DNA of 64,000 nucleotides, taken from assembly GCA_964036275.1 (NCBI GenBank), contig OZ038435.1, positions 6,805,687-6,869,686 of the forward strand, written 5' to 3'. This stretch comes from Litoditis marina (Eukaryota; Nematoda; Chromadorea; Rhabditida; Rhabditidae). The notes beneath the pieces are model-generated. The model had not been told where the DNA came from. It saw nothing but the letters and a program-made list of their open reading frames with translations, and made no database searches. Both the position numbers and the translations under genes were made by a program. Shown here piece by piece: positions 12,001 through 22,200 of this stretch (positions are counted from its first letter, which is position 1; every line of letters begins with the position of its first letter).

Positions 12001-14216
12001 CAATTCAAGTAATTAAAGGTGACTCGACTGCGTCGACTGCGTAACGTTTATTAGGGGTTTGGTTGGGTTTCGTGTCGGTTTGAGTAGGGTTCGGGAAGAG
12101 TCGCTTCGGGAAGATGTTCGGCCTTATACGCCGCTTACCTGGAATTTCTGTGGCAGTTTCGCCCCCTCCTCACGTTGCCAATGCACTCCTTTTATCACGG
12201 GACTCTCTTGAACATTCACCTTCAAATAAAATCTGTCGTAAGTTGCTTTCCTTGGTTTGTCATACATTTTTCACTCGAATGACTGTTCAAATTCATCATT
12301 CAATAACCACCCGGGTTTGCAGTTCTTCATTATAGTTTACCATAGATAAAATAAATCATTCAGGAGTCATAAAAGATAACCATCTTTTGTATCCTACAGA
12401 AATAAGAGCTCATTCGTTTCCTAACTTTATTTTACAAAATACTTTTATTCACCTCGAAAACTGCTTGTATTTTCTGTCGAGCCCGTTCCTGCATTTCCTC
12501 CGGTTTTTCTTCTGAGGCTTCGATATTGGCGATCCATTTACACACGCTGGACCAATCGAATGTAGACCTAGAACAAGATGAGTATTCCCCACTGTCAGTC
12601 AATTGCAGTCACGTGAGACATGTAGAACACAGCAGCACTCCGAAACGTGCAATGAAAAAGTGCACGATGCCTCAGTAGAATGGTAACTTTACGTGACTAT
12701 TCAATTTACTTCTAGTAAATCGGGTGTAGATGGATCTGCGCATCCATCACTCCGGCAGTGTACCCGAAACACGAGAGACACATCAAACTACAAACACAGC
12801 CGACGATGGCAACATGCGCAGATTTTGCCACCACTTATTGCGATCCCTATAAAGCGCCACGGCGTTCTCAGCAACAGCTTTATTAAATGAGGAACTCGCG
12901 TCCTCAATTTTAGACGCTCCGCAAATGATTTGCGGGAAAGTAAGCGCGATACGCAGCGAATTAGTGCTGCGACCAATCCAAACTGCAGTGGGATACAGTG
13001 TCTCGCCACGAAAACGTTGTGGACGGAACTCAATACAAGTTTAATCGCAAAAACTACTGTATGCGAGAACGCCGTGGCGCTAAGATTGAGCTCCAGAGCG
13101 GGGAGATCACAAACAATGTCCAAATGATCATACATTTGCGAAACGAGACAAAGAGAAGTTAGAAGAAAAAGATTGAGATGAGCTTACAAGGCATGAAAAT
13201 TTGCCAATTCCACCTCTCCATTACCCATGTGATCAACGAAAACGAAATAAAGTGATTTGAACCTCTTTTCTATCCAGCTTTGTAGTGTTTCTCTGTTGGC
13301 AGGCGCGTAGTCCGATGTGTATATAGTGTCCGCTCGATTTCTGAGTGCTATCGGCAGGTACACGGTGGGACCTGAAGAAATCGCAGGTTATCAACACTTC
13401 GTTTAGTTTGATCTCGAAGCACGTTTTATGAATTTCAACTAAAAAGCAACGATATCAAACTACAAATATAGCGCGGTATGGCAACACACGCATACACCGT
13501 ATAGTCGTTGCCAACGGAAAGGCGAGAGGGTACTGTATATCTCACTTTTCGCTGTGACGCGCACAGATGTCTTCGGTTGCAGAGCATGCCCATGATGTGC
13601 TCTAATAGCGCACTGGTTAGCGCCCTCCTTACAAACCTTTTGCTCGCAGGTTCGATTTCGGTGAGACAGAAATTTATAAGTTTGGCACTCACTATATGAG
13701 CCTGCATGGGGAAGAGCGAATTAGCAAATCTTATACAAGCCTAAGCTTACCTCATAACGGATGATCTCAGTCAATAGATGGAGGGAAAATGTCAACATAC
13801 CTGCTCCAAGGTCCAGTACGGTTCGAATATTGTTGGGTATACGGTATAGTATTCCGGGAAGGAAGAAAAGGACTACGGTCATAGCCGTGTCTTCTGAAGC
13901 GGTTTTGTAGAACGAATCTAGGTAGTCGGTCGGGTTGAACTGAAACAGTTTGGGAATTGAAAAGGTAGAGAGAGCAAAAAGAAGAGATTGGGAAGAGAGA
14001 GAGAGAGAGAGAAAAGAGAGTGAAACAGAGAAAGAAAAAGAGAGGGAGGGAGAGGGAAATGAGAGAGAGAGAGAAGAAGAGAGAGAAAAAGAGAGATAGA
14101 TAGAGAGATAGCAAAAGGAAGAGAGAAAGAACCTTGTCATGGTGTTCCTCCGCAGCACAAATCTCGTCTTCCGGCTCATTTTCAGTGGGTTCCTTCACAG
14201 CCTGATCTATGGTCAT
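9087..14216 (-). CDS. NNMT/PNMT/TEMT-family SAM-dependent amine N-methyltransferase
   Basis: Class I SAM methyltransferase predicted to transfer a methyl group to a small amine in the cytosol. Eight exons in transcript order: 14216-14133, 13939-13801, 13371-13263, 12567-12453, 12219-12139, 10042-9938, 9455-9357, 9182-9087. Phases agree and give 275 residues plus TGA, close to the usual 260-275. DYLDSFYKTASED (residues 32-44) is the family N-terminal motif. VLDLGAGPTVYLPIALRNR (68-86) is SAM-binding motif I with the family GPT. TSDYAPANRETLQSW (93-107) holds the ribose-binding acidic residue. Then come FDWSSVCKW, VTTVFCLEYSTETLEGY (178-194), DGYLIQGGVLEAENYTFGGK, and a C-terminal EIFLLVSKK like the vertebrate GLFSLVARK. 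Exon 5 uses an unusual TTTGAAG acceptor. The substrate cannot be inferred; nicotinamide-like amines are one possibility, since nematodes carry ANMT enzymes of this family. Introns 5 and 6 are filled with mobile DNA. Confidence 0.88.
9472..9720. repeat. S-type element: GGTTGC/GCAACC repeats with TTACACATGCAAC ends
   Basis: 249 bp, starting TTACACATGCAAC and ending in its exact inverse. The interior is a dense array of GCAACC and GGTTGC words in both orientations, so the strand can fold on itself repeatedly. It begins 14 bp from the 3' splice site of methyltransferase exon 7 on the minus strand, close to where a branch point would be expected. Confidence 0.75.
10114..10351. repeat. R-type element, copy 1
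   Basis: Bounded by GGTGAATTCTAAAAAGGTTA and GCATATAGAATTGGCC. Interior words are GTTTTTTGGTAACC, CAGGTTACC, AACCGGTTAC and GAGGTAACCTGAAAAATA, forming long imperfect arms. Lies in methyltransferase intron 5. Confidence 0.65.
10465..10709. repeat. R-type element, copy 2, interrupted at its right end
   Basis: Starts GGGCCCAATTCTATATGTAA and reads CCGGGTTTTTAGGTAA. It ends with the inverse, ACCCGGTTACATATA, but the expected TAGAATTGGCC is missing. At that point the sequence becomes the terminal repeat of the 1-kb element at 10705-11731, as if that element inserted at TATA inside the R copy. Confidence 0.65.
10705..11731. mobile_element. 1,027-bp non-autonomous DNA transposon with 29-bp perfect terminal inverted repeats
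   Basis: The left end 10705-10733 begins ATATAAGACGCTCCAATCTA. The right end 11703-11731 is its exact inverse over 29 bp. No transposase-like reading frame is present. The interior holds two direct copies (10945-11050 and 11372-11475) of a block of four GTGTGAAAAATTGTGCCC / AAAAAATTG units. It sits in the giant fifth intron of the methyltransferase gene. The ends do not match a superfamily I can name. Confidence 0.8.
11893..12114. repeat. 222-bp inverted-repeat element, TCTTCCCGAACCGACTCTTC ends
   Basis: The left arm TCTTCCCGAACCGACTCTTC is matched at the right end by its inverse with one difference (CGAAGCGACTCTTCCCG on the opposite strand). The interior is rich in AACCGAACC and GGTTTGGTTGGG. 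It begins 25 bp past the 5' splice site of methyltransferase exon 5 on the minus strand. Confidence 0.7.
12589..12717. repeat. P-type element
   Basis: About 130 bp: ACTGTCAGTCAATTGCAGTC, then CACGTGAGACATG, AAGTGCACGATGCCTCAG, and CTTTACGTGACTATTCAATT, ending ACTTCTAGTA. The two ends are imperfect inverses (GTCACGTGA / TTACGTGACTA). Other copies: 29765-29876, 36594-36725, 38218-38334, 38972-39105, 46816-46942, 47841-47945 (partial), 63445-63578. Confidence 0.8.
13499..13693 (+). mobile_element. tRNA-derived SINE-like element (family 1, copy a)
   Basis: Contains an A-box-like AATAGCGCACTGGTTAGCGC and, 31 bp on, a B-box GCAGGTTCGATTTCG, the spacing of an internal RNA polymerase III promoter. 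It is preceded by a shared leader (ATAGTCGTTGCCAACGGAAA) and followed by a shared tail (TTTATAAGTTTGGCACTCAC). Two further copies lie at 41827-42018 and 42168-42367. It is located in methyltransferase intron 2 on the strand opposite to the gene. Confidence 0.7.
13974..14115. repeat. GA-rich low-complexity tract
   Basis: Imperfect GA/GAGAA repeats, pyrimidine-rich on the methyltransferase strand, within its first intron. They create long spurious Ser/Leu reading frames. Confidence 0.85.
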
Positions 14217-14321
14217 TTATTAAATCACACCTAAATGTTTCATTTTTAATGAAGAAAGATCAAATCACACATGACGTTTCATTTTGATGTCAAAAAAGGT
14301 GACATTCATTATAAATTTAAT

Positions 14322-14400
14322 AGCCGCAGGGTGGAATCGAACCCGCGACTAAAAAGGGTGAACCTGCTTCGCAAGAGCGTTCACGGTTCACCTGAGAGAA
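14322..14400 (-). mobile_element. tRNA-like (SINE-type) fragment
   Basis: On the minus strand GCGGGTTCGATTCCACCC is a strong B-box/T-arm, preceded by GAACCGTGAACGCTCTTGCG, which resembles the family 1 A-box region (GTGGTTAGCGCTCTGCTACG). It does not fold as a canonical tRNA by eye, so it is called SINE-like. Confidence 0.5.
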
Positions 14401-16206
14401 GAAACTGTTTTATGAAAACTCAAAAACAGTTTGAAAAAAGGTAGTACTTCATACATAAAAATAGAAGATCCACTCAAACTATAGTACTGTGTTGACACTA
14501 GTAATGTGATTTCACTCATTTATTACCACGTACGCAAACAATCTAATCAACCTACTAGGAATGATCGATTTCAATAACATAACTGATAGAACAAATTATA
14601 ACGTTTTTGAGGCGACTTAACCTTGTGAAAATGAACAATGAAATTTGAGTCACGAAAGTGTTGAAACGTTGAGCTGTTATTGATTTTGGGGGATATTGGA
14701 GGGAGTTGAACTGTGGGGGGGGGGGGGGGACTCGCCTGTTGTAACATCTCGAGAGGGGGGCCCGCCCCACACACTCAAACTCATCTATCCTCTTTCCAGA
14801 CAACTATATTTGGGGGTTATATCCAACTGTTTTGATTATTTGTCAGTGGTCACTTGTTAGTGTTCGTTGTTGTTGAACGTACTTCTTCCATATTGCTCTT
14901 CTGTGTTGTAGTTGATCCCGATATTGTTCTGTCGGCACATGCAAAGAAGTATAAAACACTGCCATATTCGAAAACGTGCGAGGAAAAAGTTCATTTTCAA
15001 AAAGTTCATTTAATTTAAATGGGCATTTAATTTGATAATTGTCGTGATCTTCACTGATTTTGCTGGCTATGAGCATCCGTATATATAGGGGTCACTCAAT
15101 GGAGGGTAGGTTGAAGCGGTAGTTGGTGTACTTTGCTGTCATGTTTGTAGTTTGATTAACGTGTGTACCGTCCGAACTACTACTCATTTTCGGTTATCCG
15201 CCTTATGTGCTTTACATGAAAGTTGCGTGCGTGCGTGCATGATTCACTGTTATTTATTGACATGGCATCCCCGATAAATGCACTCAAACGATATTCCTGA
15301 AGTAGATCGTTCAAGAAAACCGTGATTGTTTCTTTTGAACAATCATAAATTGTTTCTTCACAAGCACAGATTGCGAATTGTTGTACAAATATCTAATTGA
15401 CAAAGCAGACTACATCGTAGATGTGCTTTAAGGTGGGTATATCGGGTATGAAAGATGGTATATTACAGATTTTGTACATCAATCATATTCTTTTTAAATA
15501 AAGGATTCATTATTCATAGTCTTCGACATAACTACAAATTAAATCAGACGGATGACACTTTTGCTGTGTCATCGTCAGAAGAGAAGTGCGCTACGCATAG
15601 CAAACATACCGTAGTTTCCCGAAAAATTAATTCATTTTCAATCTTTTTTTTTTTGATTTTTAGTTTAATTATTGTTATGTGGTCGAATTGCTTGGTTTTT
15701 TTCTTTGTGCGAAGACTGAAAAGTTCTTAATACAAGGGAAATTATGTCCGTTCGTCTCAGGTCACTTTCTTTCGAACTGGACGATGTTCGTGATGCTCAT
15801 CTCAGCGTTCTTTTAAAATATTGCTTTTAATTTGTTTTAACTGTAACATTGCACACGCGAATATATTGATTGATATAACAACTGTCTTTTCTAAATGTTT
15901 GCCATATCATTCATAATCGCTCTCTTTCTCTGTGAAACAACCATCTCGTTGCGTGCGTTATTTATTTTCTGCTATTTGACATTTTCTTTCTTTCTTCCAG
16001 TGTACCTCTCTCACTCCTCTCGGTGTCTGATAGTGTCAAAGTTGAACTTTTACCGATTCACTTACAAATGTTGGAAAATATTGTGTTTTGAAGCATTTCT
16101 TGGCGAGTGCCACCTTTGAAAATGGAATGTTGTCCTATATGATACCATTTCTTATTTATTTGTTGGAATCTGCTCAATTATTTGGTAATCACATCAATAA
16201 CATGTC

Positions 16207-16215
16207 TTTGTTCAG
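16207..16215 (+). promoter_or_regulatory. Candidate trans-splice (spliced-leader) acceptor of flightless-1
   Basis: TTTGTTCAG ends 35 nt before the flightless-1 ATG, with T-rich sequence before it and no recognisable upstream coding exon. In nematodes such a site near the ATG commonly accepts a spliced leader. A 5'-UTR intron would look the same. Confidence 0.4.
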
Positions 16216-16250
16216 GTTTGCAAGCGTTTAATGACACCGAAGGCTGAATA

Positions 16251-19200
16251 ATGTCTACTGGAGTACTTTCCTTCGTGCGAGGAATTGATTTTTCTCGAAA
16301 TGATTTTTCGGTGAGTTCCATTTCTTCAACTGACATTGAGTTTTGTTACATCGATATTTGCATTTGCAATACCATTCAGCAAATGACGGAAGTACTCAAA
16401 GTATGGAAAATGACGTTTATGAAAGGTTTTCGTGTTGTACGTCGGCGTTACTATTACTACCATTACTATTGAATGAAATATGCGTATTATGGCAGCCCAC
16501 ATGAATATCATTCGGCTATTTGTTGTTTTTGTGACTTTTAGCACTAAATGATTGTGTGATTCGAGTTCATTGAATTTCTGTTCAGGGCGACCTGTTTCCC
16601 CATGCCGTCGAGCAAATGACGCAGATGACATGGCTCAAGTTGAACAGGGCCAATCTGGATAAGGTGGGTGCTTGCCTTTGACGAATAGCGAATTCTTATC
16701 AGTTGATATCACACTCCAACAAAGTGGACTAGTAGCCAAAACAGTTGAAGTTCAAGTAGAAACTCTAGGGAATCTTGATTTGATTTTTTCGACCCAAAGT
16801 TATGAATTTAGATGTATTTAAAGGCAAATATGTGCAGTTGTTTCGGAGGATAGTCCGATCTTTAGTGTTTGGTAGGAAATTGTGCGTGTTTGGTATGAAC
16901 TGATGAGTGTTTGGTATGAAATTGTCTATAGAGGTGTAGAATCCTACTGTTCCCCGAATTGTTATTTTTGAGTTGAATCACGTCAAATTTACCTTTAGGG
17001 CCATTTCCGCAAGTTGTCCACAGTGTTCCCGAAACATGTACCTGTAGTTATAATGTGAAACATGTGTCTTTCATGTTTGACTACAACTGTTAAACGTATG
17101 ACTAAATAGCTATCGCCTCCTTCCAGGTGCCTGATGAGCTGTCCCGTTGTGATAACCTGGAGCACCTACAGATGTCCCGGAACAAGTTGACGAGTGTCCA
17201 CGGGGAACTGTCGGATCTGCCCAGACTCAGATCGGTCATCGTCAGACACAATCAGGTATGTCGAAACCACTTTCATTTACTTTGAACAGTTTTTTGAATA
17301 TAGCACGATCAGATGTCTTAATTTTGTCGAAACGAACATTTGGCCGAAAACAGAGCTCTCTGGGTTGGCGAAGAATGAGTATGTGGTCTTTTGTGCTATG
17401 ATGATTTTCGTTTACAAGAAAGCTAGTTTGGCTACCGTACAAGTAACAAAGACATATTGATGAAACTTGACAGCATTTGATCCATTTCGATCTGAAATTG
17501 GGTTAGTTTTTGCAAAATTATATAGGAATAATGCTTCAATTATCTTGAATGTAATGCTCGGAATAGAGTTCAATAGTTCAATCATTTGGGGCCCAATTCT
17601 ATGTTGTGTGTTGTGGAAGTTTACAGCTGTGGAACAAACGCGGCTTTCAGGTCAAAACGGCAGGAATTCCGACGGATATTTTCCGGATGAAAGATCTCAC
17701 GATTATCGATTTCTCTCACAATACCCTGCGGGAAGTTCCTCCAAATTTGGAGTATGCCAAGGGGGCTATCGTTCTGAATCTCAGCTTCAACAATATCGAG
17801 AATATACCTAATCAAGTAAGTTTATCTCGCATTACTTAATTGTTTTGTTACACTAAGAGTTTTTGTTTAGTTGCCAATTCCACATATTTTTATTAGAACT
17901 GGCTGATAATATCAGAAATGTCAGGCGGCAGTCTGAAACAAACACATTGAACTTTAGCTTTTTTTTAAAGGTTCTTTCCATTCTTTTGAGAAAAACAACT
18001 ACATTTAAATAATGGTGGCAATGAAGAAAACACACAGAGGAACTGGAAATATGCCCTTTTACTCATTTCGGACAATTCCCAGAAAGTTGACCAGCAATCT
18101 CAGACAATTCCCAGCCAATTGGCCAGCCACTTTTTTATTGGCTGAGCGAGAGAGTGTGCAGGTCAGAGAGACCCAGATGTCTGCGGCCTCATTGATCTGT
18201 ACACTCTCTCGCTTTTGTAGCTGGCCAATCGAAGAAAATTGGCGCCAATCGTTCTGAGATTTTTGTAGTGGCCTTGACCAGAAAGGGCAGAAAGTGGGCA
18301 GGTCACAGAGACGCAGACTGTTTAACACTGTCTGCGTTCTCATTGATTACTATACGGCTTTGCCTTTGTAGCCTGTTATTTGCAAAAGATTGGCGCAATG
18401 TTTCTGAGTGGTCATATATATTCTGCTCATATAGCCTGGTGTTTTCCAGCATAACTAAGGCAACTTTGTTGTCCACGGAAATTCATTGAAAATCAGGTGT
18501 TTTATGTTTTATATGGAATACCAAACTACAAAAATGGGTGTAAGGTGGGGTTTTCTTCAGTCAAATGTGACTTTTGTTCTTAACTTCTACTTTGCAGGAA
18601 AACGGGTGATGTAATAAACCATTCAAAAAGTCCCAGTTTTCCAGGTGTTCTCGAATCTGATCGATTTGCTGTACCTGGATCTGTCGAACAACAAACTGGA
18701 CATGTTGCCCCCTCAGATACGGCGACTGACCATGGTGCAGGATCTGAAGCTGTCCAACAACCCCCTCCATCATTTTCAGCTGAAACAACTGCCAAGGTTG
18801 GTTACTTGTTTTTTCAACAAGTACCTCATTTTAGGCGTGGAAATGAGAGAGTGGTGTATGTCGAATATACTCGATCTGTTCTAGTATGACCGCTCTCCGG
18901 GTTCTCCATATGAGGAATACGAACCGAACGCTCGACAATATCCCGCCCACCTTGGATGATTTGGAGAATTTACGAGTGAGTGTACACAAATGGAACTGTT
19001 GGTCTATTCGTGTTTTCTTTGTCACGACGTTCTGATAGGAAAATTAGTATAAGGTGTCGTTATTTATGAGTGAATAGTAATAAGGCCCTAGACATGAATA
19101 GCGCAAGATTCTTGAATTTGCTCAGACAAATCCTTGCCAATTAGCAAGCGGCTTTTGTAGCGGCATCGACGAGAGAGTGTGCAGGTCAGAGAGACGCAGA

Positions 19201-22200
19201 CTGTCTTAGCCTGTCTGCGGTCTAATTGACCTGCGCGCTCTCCCGCGTTTGTCGCTCGCTAATCGCAGACAGTTGGCGCGAATGTTTCTGAGTGTTTCCT
19301 TCCAAGTTGTGTTTTTCGGTTCACGCCAAATTTTTCGTAATGTTTCGATTTATAGCAGGGTCTCAGCAGTACCTAGTCATTTTTTTTAAATTGCGGATCA
19401 TTTTCACAGGATGTGGATTTCGCCGAGAACAATCTACCTGCCGTACCTGATGCACTTTACAAGTTGAAAAACCTGAGAAAGTTGGATCTGAGTGGAAATA
19501 AGGTTAGCCTCTTTGACTGGTGTTGGTGGTTGCATTTACTAGTCATTCAGAGATAAAAATTCTCTGGTAGGTTAATTTCAACCTGAGAAGTTCCGACCTT
19601 CTGTCTTGTTTTGAAAACGGAGTACAAGATAGGTTTGTGCGTTCTGCTCAACTGTCAGTGAAAAATATGTTGTCTCAACAGTATATTTTGTCTTTGAGAG
19701 AATTTAGTTGGTTTCCTGTCAAACATGTTGAAGTTGGCATATTTTATTCGGAGAACGGGTTCATTAAAAATACAATTCTGTAGCTGACCAGTCTCGTTGT
19801 GCACGACGGCTGCTGGGAGTCTCTGGAGACGTTGAACGTGTCCTCCAACTGTCTCACCTCATTGCCAGACGGACTCGTCAAGCTGACCAAACTACAACGA
19901 CTCTACGCCAGTGACAATCAACTCACATTCGAAGGTTTGTTTCGCATATATATAATATACATATTTTTTATTCCCATTTTTCTGCTAATAGCACTCGAAC
20001 TGAACAGATTTGTACGCATTCACTACCCTACGCCTTCCCCATTAGAATTTGTCTTAATGTTCTACTTTTCCGTGAGAAGGACTGAAGCCTCTTTTATAGG
20101 GACACTGAACGAATCAAGTTATGATTTTCTCGGTTCGACCCAGGCGAGTTGTTCGTGAATGGCTTTCTTTTGCAGGCATCCCCAGCGGAATCGGTAAGCT
20201 GATGCAGTTGACCGTTCTGCATCTGTCTCGCAACAAGTTGGAACTCATCCCGGAGGGAGTTTCCCGCTGTGTCAAGTTGAAGCGGCTGAAGCTGAATCAC
20301 AATAGGTTGATCACGCTGCCGGACGGCATCCACCTGTTGCCCGACCTCAAGGAACTCGATCTGCAAGAGTGAGTTTGGCGTTGCAGTATTCGAGTCATAG
20401 GTAAAATACCACGTCAAAACGGCCCTGACCCATGCTCATTTTTCGACCTTGTCTTGAATTGACGCTCATTTTCAGAACCAAAACTGTTTGGAACGCGACA
20501 AACGAGAGGAATAATCAGTTTTGTAGGGGTGTGAAGCGCCTTTTCAGGGTTACGTTCGTACATTTTAGTTGCACTGTCATTGAACTATTCACCTATGATT
20601 CAAGTTTTTTCGAATTCGAAATATTTACTATTGTGGTCCTCACCTCAATATGTGAACAGTATTGTGGAGCCTTATTTCTGATGTTTTTTTCTCAAGTTCA
20701 TGAATTTGTTACGGAAAGTTGGCAAAAAGTTCTATGGCGTTTGACCGAATCAGAGTTGTAGTTTGACCTGTGCACACAACTGAAAACAGAAGAATAGTGC
20801 TACAAAAACAGCATATTATGTTACGTTCGGGAAGACCGTTACCAAAGAGGCAAAAATTGTACTTTATTGTGATCTTCTTGTAGCAACGACGATCTGGTGA
20901 TGCCACCGAAGCCAAACGAGGCCCGAAAGAAGCTCGCCTACTACAATATAGACTTCTCACTCGAACACCAGGTGAGTTGACCAACACCCACTTTTCTCGC
21001 TTACCCAAATCCGAACAAATTCGTTTATTTCGTGAATTTAATGACTTTTAGTATCATGTTAGCTCTATAGACCATAGTACGTTTTTCAACTGTAAAGCCA
21101 TTTTTTAGCCGAGTTCCCGTCCGGACAGTAAGGACATAGACATCTCTATTGTGAGTATGGTCGGCGAAAAACCAATAAACGCTAAAATTCATGCGATAGG
21201 ATATCATAAAATGTGTATTACGAACAGTCGTCAGAAGAAGTTTAATAAGTATACTGTGAGCATGCTCGTATACGTGAAACAGGATATACTAATCTTCATG
21301 CACCCTCGGCATATTGCATGTAGTAGTATATCGTTCAATTATAAAAAGACAATTAGTATTAGGTTTAACAAATTCAACCAACGTATCGTTTCTCTCTCTC
21401 TTTTTCCCTCTTCCCTCTCTCTCATTCTCTTTAAAATCTCTCGTTCCAGCGTAACCTGGCCGGCCAGTCGCCGTGCTCCTCCATCTCGTCTGTGATGAGC
21501 GGCAGCAGCAAGGATCCGGTTGCCCGGAAGAAGGATTTCATCCGGAGACGGAAACAGGCGGCCGATCAGGAGGACGCCAGCAAGGTTATACAGGTGAGCA
21601 GGGGGCTAGGTAACCATGGTGGTAACCAGAAAAAGCAACCAATAACCAGACAAATTTATTATGAAGTGGTACAGTCTCTGTCACAAGGTTATACATGTGA
21701 GCAGGGGGGTAATGTAGGGCGAAGTTAGTGTGTGAACGTTCAAAGAACGGCATTTTTTCGGTGAAAACCCGTCTTTTTCGACTCAAAAATCTAGAATTTG
21801 ATCTATAACAACTCAGAAACTAGTTACTTCCCTCAGAATCGTCGGTCTTACTGGTGTGCGGTCGGCAGAGTGAAGGTGAAATTGTGTATGAGTTACAGAT
21901 TGTCAATACTGTCTGAATCGAATACCGAGTTTAGAAGTACTTGCATCAGTACCTTTAGAGTTCTTTTTATGATCACTCGATAAATTGAGCATGCAACTGA
22001 TATGTTAGGTACTAGCGAAACCATCAACCTTTTTTGGCGTTTCAGAAGCAATAGTTGATGGGGAATGACATTATTGCTTTTAGTGAATTATGAAAAGTTG
22101 GTATTCGTTTGGTTGTTGTTGTTATTCTAGATGCTAGTCTGATTGTATGTGGTATGTTTGTGTGAGTGTTTTCGATCCGTTTTGCATCTGTGTATTCGAA

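Larger units (their letters stand above)
14217..16250. other. Divergent intergenic region between methyltransferase (-) and flightless-1 (+)
   Basis: About 2 kb that should hold both promoters. It contains a tRNA-like fragment at 14322-14400, a run of 12 G at 14717-14729, a variant of the recurrent motif (GTGTTGTAGTTGATCCCG at about 14912, and TTTGTAGTTTGATT at about 15144), and otherwise AT-rich sequence. A minus-strand 77-codon frame at 14843-15076 shows no recognisable family. No clear TATA box stands out. Confidence 0.6.

Noticed and set aside
13721..14216. Two minus-strand frames of about 150 codons rich in Ser/Leu
   Set aside because: Their bulk is the translated GA/CT-rich tract in the methyltransferase intron. 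Only the first 28 codons of one (exon 1) and part of exon 2 are real.
14843..15076. 77-codon minus-strand frame upstream of the methyltransferase
   Set aside because: Contains a copy of the recurrent motif and no recognisable domain; not supported as an exon.
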